Assembly: GCF_000526515.1 (NCBI RefSeq) | Contig: NZ_JAGF01000001.1 | Location: 1 to 64,000, forward strand | Direction: 5' to 3' | Origin: Cellulomonas sp. KRMCY2 | GTDB lineage: Bacteria; Actinomycetota; Actinomycetes; Actinomycetales; Cellulomonadaceae | Length of the DNA stretch: 64,000 nt | Shown here: positions 35,102 to 45,371 of the stretch, one piece after another | How the letters are laid out: every line of letters begins with the position of its first letter | Position numbering within the stretch: position 1 is the stretch's first letter | Program-made: the position numbers and the translations under genes | Notes under the pieces: model-generated | The model's input: only the letters and a program-made list of their open reading frames with translations | The model's database searches: none | Told to the model about the DNA's origin: nothing

Positions 35102-35608
35102 ATGATCAGCACGACCCTGGTCGTCCACCCGTGGCTGTCGCCGAGTGCGCTGGCCCTGCTCGTCGTGGTCGGGCCCTTCGTGGGCCGGTGGTTGACCGCT
35201 CGACGACCCCTGGCCCTGGCTCTGCTCGCTGTCGCACTGCTGCCCGTGGTCGCCCTCACCCTGGCACCCACCAGCCGGGAGGTAGACGAACGGTGCGAGC
35301 TGGCGTGGATGCTGCCGACACCGGGACGGGTCGAGCTGGCGGCCAACGTGGTGCTCTTCGTGGCCCCGGTGCTGCTGGCAGGGGTGCTGCTACGGCGTCC
35401 GCTCCTGGCTCTGGTCGCCGGCACCGGGCTGTCGGCCGCGATCGAGGTGATCCAAGCCCTCGCAACCGGGCTCGGGCGCTCCTGCTCCACCAACGACTGG
35501 TTGTCCAACACGATCGGCGCCCTCATCGGCGCGGCGTTGGCGTGGGCAGCGCTGCGCCTCGCACGCGAAGAGCCTTCTCGTGCCCGCCCGTCGCCGAGAG
35601 ACGGATGA
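35102..35608 (+). CDS. VanZ-family membrane protein
   Basis: A 168-residue protein with four membrane helices. TLAPTSREVDERCELAWMLP, then ELAANVVLFVAPVLLAGVLL, is the N.xLF.P.G motif region of VanZ; SAAIEVIQALATGLGRSCST and NDWLSNTIGALIGAALAWAA is the conserved ExxQ...R..DxxDxxxNxxGxxxG stretch, here with N for the first D. VanZ proteins affect glycopeptide or lipoglycopeptide sensitivity in some species; most have unknown roles. The ribosome binding site is GAAGGGAAG. It is a single gene, convergent with the DUF1905 operon. Confidence 0.88.
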   Translation: MISTTLVVHPWLSPSALALLVVVGPFVGRWLTARRPLALALLAVALLPVVALTLAPTSREVDERCELAWMLPTPGRVELAANVVLFVAPVLLAGVLLRRPLLALVAGTGLSAAIEVIQALATGLGRSCSTNDWLSNTIGALIGAALAWAALRLAREEPSRARPSPRDG

Positions 35609-35684
35609 CGACTGCCCCCGCACACGCGGTGTTCCCGGGGTTCACGCACCACATGGTCGGCTCCGCCGCGGCCCCGGGCGGTGC

Positions 35685-36155
35685 TCAACCGGCTGAGAGC
35701 TCGGCCAGCACCTTCTGCACCCTGCGGTCGCGCGTCTCGGCGGACTTGGCGCCTTCGACCGACAGCCCGTGCGCCCGCTGCTTGCTGTACGAGAGCCGGG
35801 CCCACGCCTCGGCGGCGGCAGGGTCACGGTGCAACGCCTCGGCGAGGGCAGCAGGGACCTCGACCACGCGCGGGGTGTCGTCGACGGCCAGCGTCACCTC
35901 GATCTCGTCGCCCGCGCCTCGGCCTGTCGCCGCCCGGGTCTCGGCGTTGAAGGACAGAAGGAGCTGCCCGCCCATCGACGCGATCGTGCTGCGGTAGGTG
36001 TAGCCGCCGTCGATCGTCACGATCACCGGGACGCGCTTGCCACGGCCGAAGCCCAGCACCACGTCCTCGGGCACGACGATGCCGACGTTGTTCCCGCCGC
36101 TCGCCCACAGGGTTGTGCGGAACGTTGCCGTGGGGGTGGGTTCAGCGGTGCTCAT
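35685..36155 (-). CDS. DUF1905 plus YdeI/OmdA C-terminal protein
   Basis: A 156-residue protein. Residues 1-95 form the DUF1905 double-psi-like barrel (GIVVPEDVVLGFGRGKRVPV and TYRSTIASMGGQLLLSFNAE). The C-terminal 50 residues (AWARLSYSKQRAHGLSVEGA, KSAETRDRRVQKVLAELSA) are the bacteriocin-protection YdeI/OmpD-associated helical tail. ATG 36155 has GGAGGCAG just upstream and overlaps the stop of the preceding small membrane gene (ATGA). Function unproven. Two DUF1905-only relatives are at 52385 and 56034. Confidence 0.87.
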   Translation of the reverse strand: MSTAEPTPTATFRTTLWASGGNNVGIVVPEDVVLGFGRGKRVPVIVTIDGGYTYRSTIASMGGQLLLSFNAETRAATGRGAGDEIEVTLAVDDTPRVVEVPAALAEALHRDPAAAEAWARLSYSKQRAHGLSVEGAKSAETRDRRVQKVLAELSAG

Positions 36156-36337
36156 CTGCCTCCCCGATCCAGGGTCGATGCTGCGCTGACCGGCGAGCGG
36201 CGGCGCTTCCACTCCTCGACGACCACACCGCCGAGGCCGATGGCCATCGCGATGGCCGTCCACCAGAGGTCAAGGAGGATGGACGCAACTCCGATCACGA
36301 CGAAGACGGCTGCGATGGCGACCTTGGAACCGCTCAT
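36152..36337 (-). CDS. Small two-helix membrane protein
   Basis: Sixty-one residues: MSGSKVAIAAVFVVIGVASI then LLDLWWTAIAMAIGLGGVVV and a basic tail EEWKRRRSP. Two closely spaced hydrophobic helices. Its TGA overlaps the next gene's ATG by 4 nt, which supports translation and an operon with the DUF1905/YdeI gene. No family recognised. Confidence 0.65.
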   Translation of the reverse strand: MSGSKVAIAAVFVVIGVASILLDLWWTAIAMAIGLGGVVVEEWKRRRSPVSAASTLDRGGR

Positions 36338-36409
36338 GCGGTCATGGTCGCACGGAGGGTGGCCCTGCGGAGGCAGAAGCCGCACCCGCACCCGCACCCG
36401 CACATCGAC

Positions 36410-37018
36410 TCAGGGTCTGATCGCCGTGGGGAACCCGGTCCAGCGCAGCTCGGCCGGCAGGTGGCTCATGTCGTTGAACATCACGAGCGTGGGCGGCAGG
36501 CCAGGGCGGTACTGGATCACCGTCAGGGCAGCGTTCGCGCTGTTCAAGCCGAGCCAGCGGGACGGCGGTGCGTCCAGCGCATGCCGCACCAGCCAGGCGA
36601 TCGGGTAGGCATGCGTGACCAGGACCTCGTGCGTGTCGCTGCCCTGCGTGACGGGGTCCACCCCCCTCGCGAACCGGGCGACCAGGGCGTCCGCAGTCCT
36701 GCGGCCGGAGCCGGCCTCGGCGTCGTCGTAGCCGTCGAAGAAGCCGAGCCAGGACCGGGGTGTCTCGGCCGGAACGGGGACGTAGGGCACGTGGTCGACC
36801 AGCTCGGCGGCCTCTGCCACGGGCACGTCGGGCAGATGCCGCGCGAGCTCGTGCGCGCTGGCGCCGGCGCGCGGCAGGGGTGAGTGCCACACGGCGTCGA
36901 CGGGGATGTGCGCAAGGCGCGCGCCCAGCAGGGCTGACTGCCGGCGACCGATGTCGGTGAGGTCCCCGAAGGCGTCGGCCGCGCCGTGGCGAGCAAGGTA
37001 GAGGTGTCGAGCTCCCAT
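36410..37018 (-). CDS. Histidine phosphatase family protein
   Basis: A 202-residue protein with the phosphohistidine motif YLARHGAADAFGDLTDIGRR at the N-terminus and the second catalytic His in HEVLVTHAYPIAWLVRHAL. SPLPRAGASAHELARHLP fits the phosphoglycerate-mutase-like clade. It dephosphorylates small metabolites; substrate unknown. It starts 9 bp after the stop of the PEP-utilising gene, so the two are probably one operon, suggesting linked phosphate chemistry. Confidence 0.9.
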   Translation of the reverse strand: MGARHLYLARHGAADAFGDLTDIGRRQSALLGARLAHIPVDAVWHSPLPRAGASAHELARHLPDVPVAEAAELVDHVPYVPVPAETPRSWLGFFDGYDDAEAGSGRRTADALVARFARGVDPVTQGSDTHEVLVTHAYPIAWLVRHALDAPPSRWLGLNSANAALTVIQYRPGLPPTLVMFNDMSHLPAELRWTGFPTAIRP

Positions 37019-37027
37019 GGGCAGTCC

Positions 37028-38266
37028 TCACGCGTGCGTCGTGACCGTCCCGGCTGTGCCGTCGATCGTGATGGTGGCGGCGTCGTGCAGCGTCGTCGTC
37101 GCGTCCGGGATGCCGAGGACGGCGGGGATCCGGTGCTCACGGGCGACGATCGCGGCGTGCGAGAGCACCCCTCCGGTCTCGGTGACGACGCCGGCGGCGA
37201 TGCGCAGCAGGGGCGTCCACCCCGGGTCGGTCCACGGGCAGACGAGGATGTCGCCCGGAACCACGCGGGCGAAGTCATCGGGGCCGCGCACGACCCGCGC
37301 GGTGCCGGTCGCGGTGCCGCGGCTGCCCGGTGTCCCCGTGAGCGTGGCGGGCGAGCCGCCTGGGGCGGACGGCGACCGTGGCGGTGGGAGTGCCGCGGTG
37401 ATCGGCCGGGCCTGGAGGAGCCAGGTGCGGCCGTCGACGAACGCCCACTCGATGTCCTGCGCGCCGCCGAGCACGACAGCGACGCACTGCCCGAGCCTGG
37501 CGAGCCGCGCAGCAGTGGCGTCGTCGAGAGTCGGCCTGCCCCGGTCGGACGCCAGCACGTCACTGGTCACGAGCCGCGTCCCGTGCCGATCCAGGCGGGT
37601 CCCCTTGTCCGCGACGGTGCGGGTGACCGCCCCGTCCGCGGCGACGCGGTAGGCGTCCGGCGTGACCGTTCCCCCGACGACGCTGGGGCCGAGGCCCCAG
37701 GACGCCTCGATCTCCGTGACGTCGTCCGGACCACCTGATGTGAACATGACACCGGACACCTCGGCGTCCACCTGGCGCTGGACGAGGACCCCCATCACCG
37801 GCTCCTCAGCGGGCCGGCTGTCGGCCGAGGTCTCCCGGTAGGCGACCGCGCCCGGCGAGTACAGCGACGCCCAGCAGGTGCGGACCGCGTGGGCGACCTG
37901 GTCGACGCCCTGCACCGCGAGCACGCTCTCGTGCTGACCGGCCGCCGACGTGCGCACGGTGTCCTCGTTCCCTGCCCACGACCGCACGGCCACCGCCACA
38001 TCGCCGAGCACCTCGAGCGCGCGTGCGACGGCATCGTGCAGGTCGCCGGGGAACGAGCGGGCCGCGATCGCCCGCCGAGCGGCGTCGACACCGCCCGGCT
38101 CACCGGTGAGCCGCCCCAGGTCCAGGTCGTGGACGACAGCGCGGTAGGCGGTGAACGGGATGACGAAGCCCTCAGGCACCGGCAACCCCGCCCGCAGCAG
38201 CGCGCCGAGCGCACCCGCCTTGCCCCCACACGTCCGGCCCACGGCGTCCACGAGCTGAACGAGCAC
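37028..38266 (-). CDS. Short PEP-synthase-like protein: ATP-grasp plus phosphohistidine domain
   Basis: A 412-residue protein. The PPDK/PEP-synthase ATP-binding domain is seen in GGKAGALGALLRAGLPVPEG, AVRSWAGNEDTVRTSAAGQH and QRQVDAEVSGVMFTSGG, with EWAFVDGRTWLLQARPI closing it. The C-terminal swivelling domain holds the catalytic His in TETGGVLSHAAIVAREHRIP. The PEP/pyruvate barrel of true PEP synthase and the large substrate domain of rifampin phosphotransferase are missing, so a small-molecule phosphotransferase is plausible. GTG 38266 after GAGGGG is preferred; the longer frame would start inside the divergent promoter. Confidence 0.82.
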   Translation of the reverse strand: MLVQLVDAVGRTCGGKAGALGALLRAGLPVPEGFVIPFTAYRAVVHDLDLGRLTGEPGGVDAARRAIAARSFPGDLHDAVARALEVLGDVAVAVRSWAGNEDTVRTSAAGQHESVLAVQGVDQVAHAVRTCWASLYSPGAVAYRETSADSRPAEEPVMGVLVQRQVDAEVSGVMFTSGGPDDVTEIEASWGLGPSVVGGTVTPDAYRVAADGAVTRTVADKGTRLDRHGTRLVTSDVLASDRGRPTLDDATAARLARLGQCVAVVLGGAQDIEWAFVDGRTWLLQARPITAALPPPRSPSAPGGSPATLTGTPGSRGTATGTARVVRGPDDFARVVPGDILVCPWTDPGWTPLLRIAAGVVTETGGVLSHAAIVAREHRIPAVLGIPDATTTLHDAATITIDGTAGTVTTHA

Positions 38267-38324
38267 CTCGACACCCCTCAATGGATCGTTGACAACGTTC
38301 TGTTGATTGTGCACGATCGGCGAC

Positions 38325-38720
38325 ATGAAGGACAAGGACGACGGCGCCCGGGCGGCCCACGCCGACCAGGCTCAGGCCCGGCACGAGGAGGATGCGCGTG
38401 AGCGTCTCCTGGACCTGGGAGCAGACCGGCTCGGTGACCGCCCATGGCGTCCCGCGCCCGTCCCGGCGTCGGCGGTGGACCTTGTGCAGCTCGCACTCCG
38501 GCGGTCCGCCGAGCTGGCTCCCGAGGACCTCCTCAGCGCACTCGCCCTGCTGCCGGCCGCGCGCGCCGAGGTCGAGGGACTCGAGGACGGCCTGCTGTTC
38601 GTCGCCCGCAGCGCGGGGCTGACCTGGGCTCAGATCGCGGCGGCCATGGGCTTCAACTCCCCGCAGGCCTGCCAGCAGCACTACACCCGGCTGACAGTCC
38701 GACGAGGGACGGACTCGTGA
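38325..38720 (+). CDS. HTH DNA-binding protein
   Basis: A 131-residue protein. The C-terminal third (LLFVARSAGLTWAQIAAAMG and FNSPQACQQHYTRLTVRR) is a helix-turn-helix like those of actinobacterial small regulators; the N-terminal part is charged and helical. It is divergent from the PEP-utilising gene; between them lies GTTGACAACGTTCTGTTGAT (38289-38308), which contains a TTGACA -35 match. Its TGA overlaps the next gene's ATG (TGATG). It probably regulates this divergent locus. Confidence 0.78.
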   Translation: MKDKDDGARAAHADQAQARHEEDARERLLDLGADRLGDRPWRPAPVPASAVDLVQLALRRSAELAPEDLLSALALLPAARAEVEGLEDGLLFVARSAGLTWAQIAAAMGFNSPQACQQHYTRLTVRRGTDS

Positions 38721-39352
38721 TGCGGGACTCTGCGCCCGACCTGCTGGTGCTGCATGCCGTGCGCATCATCGGGTTCGCCGGCACACCCGTGATCGCCGGC
38801 CGCTTCGAGCTCGACGCGGCCGAGACCGACGAGATGCTGCGCGACGCCGAGGCGCGTGGCTGGGTGCGGCACGCGGCCTTCGCCGACCTCAGCGGCTGGT
38901 CGTTGACCGAGTCCGGCCGAGCCGAGAACGAGCGCCTGCTGGCGGCCGAGCTCGCTCGCGTCGGCGGAGCGGAGGAGGTGCGCGACGTCCATCGCGACTT
39001 CCTCCCGCTGAACGCCCGTCTGCAGCGGGCGTGCACCGACTGGCAGCTCCGGCCCACCTCCCACGACCGGCTCGCCACCAACGACCACTCCGATCCCGTG
39101 TGGGACGACGCCGTCCTCGACGAGCTGGCCGCCGTCGAGCACGGCCTCACCCCCCTCGCCGACCGGCTCGGCGGCGTCCTCACCCGCTTCCGCGGGTACG
39201 ACACCCGGTTCACCGCGGCACGACGACGGACAGCAGCCGGGGAGGGCGGCTGGGTCGACCGCACCGACATCGACTCCTGCCATCGCGTCTGGTTCGAGCT
39301 CCACGAAGACCTCATCGCCACGCTCGGCCTCGACCGCGGCGCACATCCGTGA
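38720..39352 (+). CDS. Putative regulator or partner of the PEP-synthase-like locus
   Basis: A 210-residue protein starting MRDSAPDLLVLHAVRIIGFA. The first 70 residues have a winged-helix look (ETDEMLRDAEARGWVRHAAF, SGWSLTESGRAENERLLAA), with a helical C-terminal domain containing VWDDAVLDELAAVEHGLTPL. Similar two-gene partners are often found next to short PEP-utilising proteins. A GTG 3 bp upstream is an alternative start. Exact function unknown; DNA binding is inferred from the winged-helix pattern. Confidence 0.72.
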   Translation: MRDSAPDLLVLHAVRIIGFAGTPVIAGRFELDAAETDEMLRDAEARGWVRHAAFADLSGWSLTESGRAENERLLAAELARVGGAEEVRDVHRDFLPLNARLQRACTDWQLRPTSHDRLATNDHSDPVWDDAVLDELAAVEHGLTPLADRLGGVLTRFRGYDTRFTAARRRTAAGEGGWVDRTDIDSCHRVWFELHEDLIATLGLDRGAHP

Positions 39353-39384
39353 CCCTGCGGAAGCCGACGGGCCCGGAGCGGTCG

Positions 39385-39558
39385 TCAGGTCCGGGCAGCG
39401 ACCGACGGCGCAACCGGGCGTGGGCGCGTGAGAGAGACGAACGCGAGGACGGCCAGGGCGATCGAGATGATCATCGCCAGACCCATGGGAACGGCCGTCC
39501 CCTCGCCCGCGACACCGACCAGCGGCGCGACCACGGCCGAGCGCGTCGTCCCGACCAT
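39385..39558 (-). pseudogene. C-terminal fragment of an MFS (Bcr/CflA-like) transporter
   Basis: The minus frame reads SAVVAPLVGVAGEGTAVPMG and LAMIISIALAVLAFVSLTRP, the last membrane helix and loop of a drug-efflux transporter. Upstream bases have no hydrophobic protein and no start, so roughly 350 residues are lost. It lies between two plus-strand genes. Confidence 0.6.
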
Positions 39559-39690
39559 GCCCGTGTACTGACCGACCTCCCGGTGCATCGGCTGTTGACG
39601 GCAGTGCCGGCTCCACGGCGCGCATCCGTGACCTGCGGACGGCTTCGCCTCCGCGACAGCTGTGCCAGCTGCCGGCCACACGGCGCGCTG

Positions 39691-39754
39691 GTCAAAGATT
39701 CTTGACACGCCACCGCAGGGCCACTAGCGTCAGAGTGTCAAAGATCCTTAACAC
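39691..39754 (+). promoter_or_regulatory. Sigma70-type promoter with two dyad operators
   Basis: TTGACA (39702-39707), a 17-bp spacer and TAGCGT (39725-39730) form a promoter for the membrane protein/XRE pair. A dyad GTCAAAGATTCTTGAC (39691-39706) overlaps the -35, and a related dyad GTGTCAAAGATCCTTAACAC (39735-39754) covers the start point. Both have TGTCAAAG/CTTRACA arms. The XRE protein encoded two genes on is the likely autorepressor. The start codon is at 39767. Confidence 0.68.
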
Positions 39755-39766
39755 CCTGGAGCGATC

Positions 39767-40309
39767 ATGCACGACACAGATCTCGTCCTTCCCGGCGACG
39801 ACGAACCCGTCGCCATGACGATGAGCGAGCGCTCCGTCTGGGCCTACCTCGTCGCGGTGGTCGTCACGTCCGGGGTGTACCTCACGCTCATGCTCACGCG
39901 GCTGGCCGACGGGCCGGCCGGTGAGATCGCGTGGGTCGGGCCGATGTTGTGGACCATCGGCGCGTCGGTGCTCGGCTCGGTGGTCCTCACGATCGTCCTC
40001 ACGATCACCGGGACCATCTCGGCAACAATCGCCCGCTCGATCGCCTCGGCCCGTACCGGCCGGCCTGGTCGACCGGCCGCGCCGGTGGTCGAGATCGACG
40101 CGGGCTCCGACGCGCGCGACAAGGACATCGACCTGGTCGGCGACCATGCGCTGGTCGGTGTGCTCGGCGCGGGCTTCGTCGGCGCGCTGGTGCTGGCGAT
40201 GCTCGAGGCCGACACGTTCTGGATCGGCAACCTGCTCTTCGTGGTCGGCACGATCGGCGCGATCGTGGAGACCGCGACGAAGATCCGCCTCTACCGACGA
40301 GGCTTCTGA
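39767..40309 (+). CDS. Four-helix membrane protein paired with an XRE regulator
   Basis: A 180-residue protein. Helices: VWAYLVAVVVTSGVYLTLML, WTIGASVLGSVVLTIVLTIT, HALVGVLGAGFVGALVLAML and IGNLLFVVGTIGAIVETATK. The acidic cytoplasmic loop VVEIDAGSDARDKDID lies between pairs. It overlaps the XRE gene by one base (TGATG), a layout common for small membrane protein/HTH pairs that sense envelope state. No catalytic motif; family uncertain. Confidence 0.82.
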   Translation: MHDTDLVLPGDDEPVAMTMSERSVWAYLVAVVVTSGVYLTLMLTRLADGPAGEIAWVGPMLWTIGASVLGSVVLTIVLTITGTISATIARSIASARTGRPGRPAAPVVEIDAGSDARDKDIDLVGDHALVGVLGAGFVGALVLAMLEADTFWIGNLLFVVGTIGAIVETATKIRLYRRGF

Positions 40310-40542
40310 TGGGCCCGAAGCCCACCAGCGTCACCAACCGGATCCGGGTCCTCCGAGCCGACGCCGGCGAGATGACCCAGGCAGAGCTCGCCCGGCGCAT
40401 CGGTGTGACCCGCCAGACCGTCATCGCCATCGAGCACGGGCGCTACTCCCCCTCGCTCGAGCTGGCCTTCCAGATCGCGGAGGCCTTCGGGCGCCCGCTC
40501 GGTGACGTCTTCCAGTACGAGGCGCCCGGCACGCGCCCCTGA
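40309..40542 (+). CDS. XRE-family transcriptional regulator
   Basis: A 77-residue single HTH: VTNRIRVLRADAGEMTQAEL, ARRIGVTRQTVIAIEHGRYS and PSLELAFQIAEAFGRPLGDV, then FQYE, a standard short Xre/Cro regulator. ATG 40309 overlaps the preceding stop (TGATG). It likely binds the two TGTCAAAG dyads at the promoter upstream of the membrane protein and represses its own operon. Confidence 0.92.
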   Translation: MGPKPTSVTNRIRVLRADAGEMTQAELARRIGVTRQTVIAIEHGRYSPSLELAFQIAEAFGRPLGDVFQYEAPGTRP

Positions 40543-40630
40543 GGCAACACCTCACCCTGTCGAACCAGGCCGCCGCTCTGTCGCGGTGACCTCCCCCCTG
40601 CACGCCCGCACACACCTCGAAGGAGCAGTC

Positions 40631-41344
40631 ATGACCACCCTGAACAGCACTGCACGACTCACCGGCCTTGCCTACCTCGGCCTCGCCATCTCCGGCATGC
40701 TCGGCTTCCTCCTGGTCCGCCAGCAGCTCTACGTGCCCGGCGACGCGGTCGCGACCACCGCCAACCTCGTCGGGAACGAGGTGCTCGCCCGTCTCGGCAT
40801 CGCCGTCGACCTCACGGTCGTGCTCACCCAGGCGCTTGCGGCACTGTGGTTCTTCAAGCTCTTCCGACGCGTCGACGCCTTCGCGGCCGGAGCGATCGCG
40901 GCGTTCGGCCTCGTCAATGCCGTGGTCATCCTCGTCGCGGCAGTGTTCTCGGCCACCGCACTCGACGTGGCGCTGGGCGGAACCGCCCCGGCCGGTGACC
41001 AGGCCGCGACCGCACAGCTCCTGTACGAGCTCACCGACGCCTCGTGGAACCTCGGCGGCATGTTCTTCGGCCTGTGGCTCATCCCGATGGGGTGGTTGGC
41101 CTGGCGCTCCGGCTACCTGCCGCGGTCGCTCGGCTGGGTGCTCATGGTCGGAGGCGTCGGCTACATCCTCAGCACCTACGTCATCTACCTCGCGCCGGGT
41201 CTCGCCGACTCGTCCTCCGCGCTCACCGTCCCCGCCACGGTCGGCGAGCTCTGGATGGTCGGCCACCTGCTCTGGAAGGGAGTCGGCCCCGCCACGGACA
41301 CGACGACACCCACCCAGGCGGTGTCATCGCCACGACCGTCATAG
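40631..41344 (+). CDS. DUF4386-family membrane protein (copy 2)
   Basis: A 237-residue protein with six membrane helices. STARLTGLAYLGLAISGMLG is the family's first helix; MFFGLWLIPMGWLAWRSGYL and PRSLGWVLMVGGVGYILSTY mark the C-terminal half, a clear DUF4386. The ATG follows AAGGAGCAGTC. It is convergent with, and overlaps by 6 bp, the nitroreductase-family gene, the same pairing as at 18187/19009. Function not established. Confidence 0.88.
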   Translation: MTTLNSTARLTGLAYLGLAISGMLGFLLVRQQLYVPGDAVATTANLVGNEVLARLGIAVDLTVVLTQALAALWFFKLFRRVDAFAAGAIAAFGLVNAVVILVAAVFSATALDVALGGTAPAGDQAATAQLLYELTDASWNLGGMFFGLWLIPMGWLAWRSGYLPRSLGWVLMVGGVGYILSTYVIYLAPGLADSSSALTVPATVGELWMVGHLLWKGVGPATDTTTPTQAVSSPRPS

Positions 41345-41815
41345 CGGTCGCGCGGCCGGCTCGAGGACGACCACGGGCGTCGCGGTGGACCGGCGGGCGG
41401 CGTAGCCGTCGAGGTCCGAGTCCACCGCAGCCCACCTCTGCCACAGGCGATCACGCTCCTGCCCCACCGCCTCACGTGCGCGCACGGAGCGGGGGTGCTG
41501 TCCCGCCAGCCGGACGACGGCGTCGGGTCGAGCCTCGAGGTTGAGCCACCACGAGGGATGCCCCTCGTCCCAGCCGTTCATCGCGAGCGCGACCAGGTCC
41601 GGGCCGTCCTCGAGGTAGCCGAGGATGACGCTGCGCTCCTGCCCGGACTTCCGCCCGATCGTCGTCAGGCGCAGCGCGCCCCAGCCCCGCTTGTTCGACG
41701 TGGTCCACAAGAAGCGCCCGCCGCTGAGGCGGTGGAGCGCACGATGGACGCGCCAGGCCGTGTGCACGACCCACGGCGGCGGGATCTTCGGCGGTCTGTC
41801 ACCCGCTGTGCTCAT
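41339..41815 (-). CDS. Deazaflavin-dependent nitroreductase-family protein (copy 2)
   Basis: A 158-residue protein, the same length as copy 1 at 19009, with long identical blocks (SGGRFLWTTSNKRGWGALRL, TTIGRKSGQERSVILGYLED). Differences cluster in the C-terminal third (VVRLAGQHPRSVRAREAVGQ). Role as for copy 1: an F420-linked reductase or binding protein. ATG 41815 is chosen because it matches the start of copy 1; a longer upstream frame exists. Confidence 0.88.
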   Translation of the reverse strand: MSTAGDRPPKIPPPWVVHTAWRVHRALHRLSGGRFLWTTSNKRGWGALRLTTIGRKSGQERSVILGYLEDGPDLVALAMNGWDEGHPSWWLNLEARPDAVVRLAGQHPRSVRAREAVGQERDRLWQRWAAVDSDLDGYAARRSTATPVVVLEPAARPL

Positions 41816-41946
41816 CGTCGAGTCCTCCCCGGCTGCGTGACGCAGAGGCTCCACCGTATCGGCGGGGTCCACGCGCACGCAGCGGGTCTGGCCATCGCGT
41901 CGTCCGACGCTAGGCATCCCCGGCGCGACATGGCACGATCCTGCAG

Positions 41947-42396
41947 ATGACGAGCAGCCCGGCCGAGGCGCAGCGCCTGCGCGATCTCGCGCGGCTGCGC
42001 CGCATCCGCGACCGGATCGATCGGGAGCATGCGCAGCCACTGAACATCGAGACGCTGGCCCGCGGCGCGCACATGTCGGCCGGCCACCTGAGCCGCGAGT
42101 TCCGGCGGGCCTTCGGCGAGTCGCCGTACAGCTACCTGATGACACGGCGCATCGAGCGCGCGATGGCGTTGCTGCGTCGTGGCGACCTCAGCGTCACCGA
42201 GGTCTGCTTCGCGGTCGGCTGTCAGTCGTTGGGGACCTTCAGCACCCGGTTCACCGAGCTGGTCGGTGTGCCGCCCAGCACGTACCGACGGGAGGCGGGG
42301 CGCACGACGGCGGGGCTCCCGTCCTGCGTGGTCAAGCAGGTCACCCGACCGGTCAGGAATCGAGAAGCGCTCGCTGCTCAGGGGCACCTACCGTGA
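41947..42396 (+). CDS. AraC-family transcriptional regulator, HTH only
   Basis: A 149-residue protein consisting mostly of the two-HTH AraC domain: PLNIETLARGAHMSAGHLSR, EFRRAFGESPYSYLMTRRIE and RRGDLSVTEVCFAVGCQSLG, then FSTRFTELVGVPPSTYR. The ligand-binding domain is absent. Its stop overlaps the GTG of the VOC gene by 4 nt. It probably controls that gene, and the ligand may be sensed by another route. Confidence 0.93.
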   Translation: MTSSPAEAQRLRDLARLRRIRDRIDREHAQPLNIETLARGAHMSAGHLSREFRRAFGESPYSYLMTRRIERAMALLRRGDLSVTEVCFAVGCQSLGTFSTRFTELVGVPPSTYRREAGRTTAGLPSCVVKQVTRPVRNREALAAQGHLP

Positions 42397-42812
42397 CCGA
42401 CATGAACCTCACCATTCACTACACGTTCCTCCCGCACACCGATCCGGAGGCCTCCCTGGCCTTCTACCGCGACACCCTCGGCTTCGAGGTGCGCAACGAC
42501 GTGGGCTACGGCGACCTGCGCTGGATCACCGTCGGCCCGCCCGGCCAGCCGACCACGTCCATCGTCCTCAACCCGCCGGCCGCCGATCCCGGCCTCACCG
42601 ACGACGAGCGGCGCACCATCGCCGAGCTGATGGCCAAGGGCAGCTACGGAGCAGTCGTCCTGGCCACCGCGGACGTCGACGGGGCGTTCGCCGCGGTGGA
42701 GGCCAGCGGTGCCGAGGTGGCCCAGGAGCCGACCGACCAGCCGTACGGCGTCCGCGACTGCGCGTTCCGCGACCCGGCAGGCAACATGGTCCGTATCCAG
42801 CAGCCACACTGA
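42393..42812 (+). CDS. VOC-superfamily (glyoxalase-like) protein
   Basis: A 139-residue protein. [20 protein letters not shown] is the first beta-alpha-beta unit and [20 protein letters not shown] with [20 protein letters not shown] the second; the metal ligands expected in VOC enzymes include His in [10 protein letters not shown] and the late Glu position replaced by Arg-Ile-Gln, so metal chemistry is uncertain. It could bind or modify a small toxic molecule. Start GTG 42393 is coupled to the AraC gene; ATG 42402 is possible. Confidence 0.9.
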   Translation: MTDMNLTIHYTFLPHTDPEASLAFYRDTLGFEVRNDVGYGDLRWITVGPPGQPTTSIVLNPPAADPGLTDDERRTIAELMAKGSYGAVVLATADVDGAFAAVEASGAEVAQEPTDQPYGVRDCAFRDPAGNMVRIQQPH

Positions 42813-42860
42813 ACGTTCGCTCGCGGCCATGACCCGCGCTGCCTCAGAGACGGAGACACG

Positions 42861-45299
<2,439 letters not shown>

Positions 45300-45371
45300 C
45301 CGACAGCTCGTCCGGGACACCGAGCCAGCCCACAGCGCCACCGGTCGCTGACCTCGCCCAGTCGCGTCGGC

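Noticed and set aside
39594-39612. GTTGACGGCAGTG as another boundary palindrome
   Set aside because: Only the first eight bases match; no dyad, core or hairpin follows.
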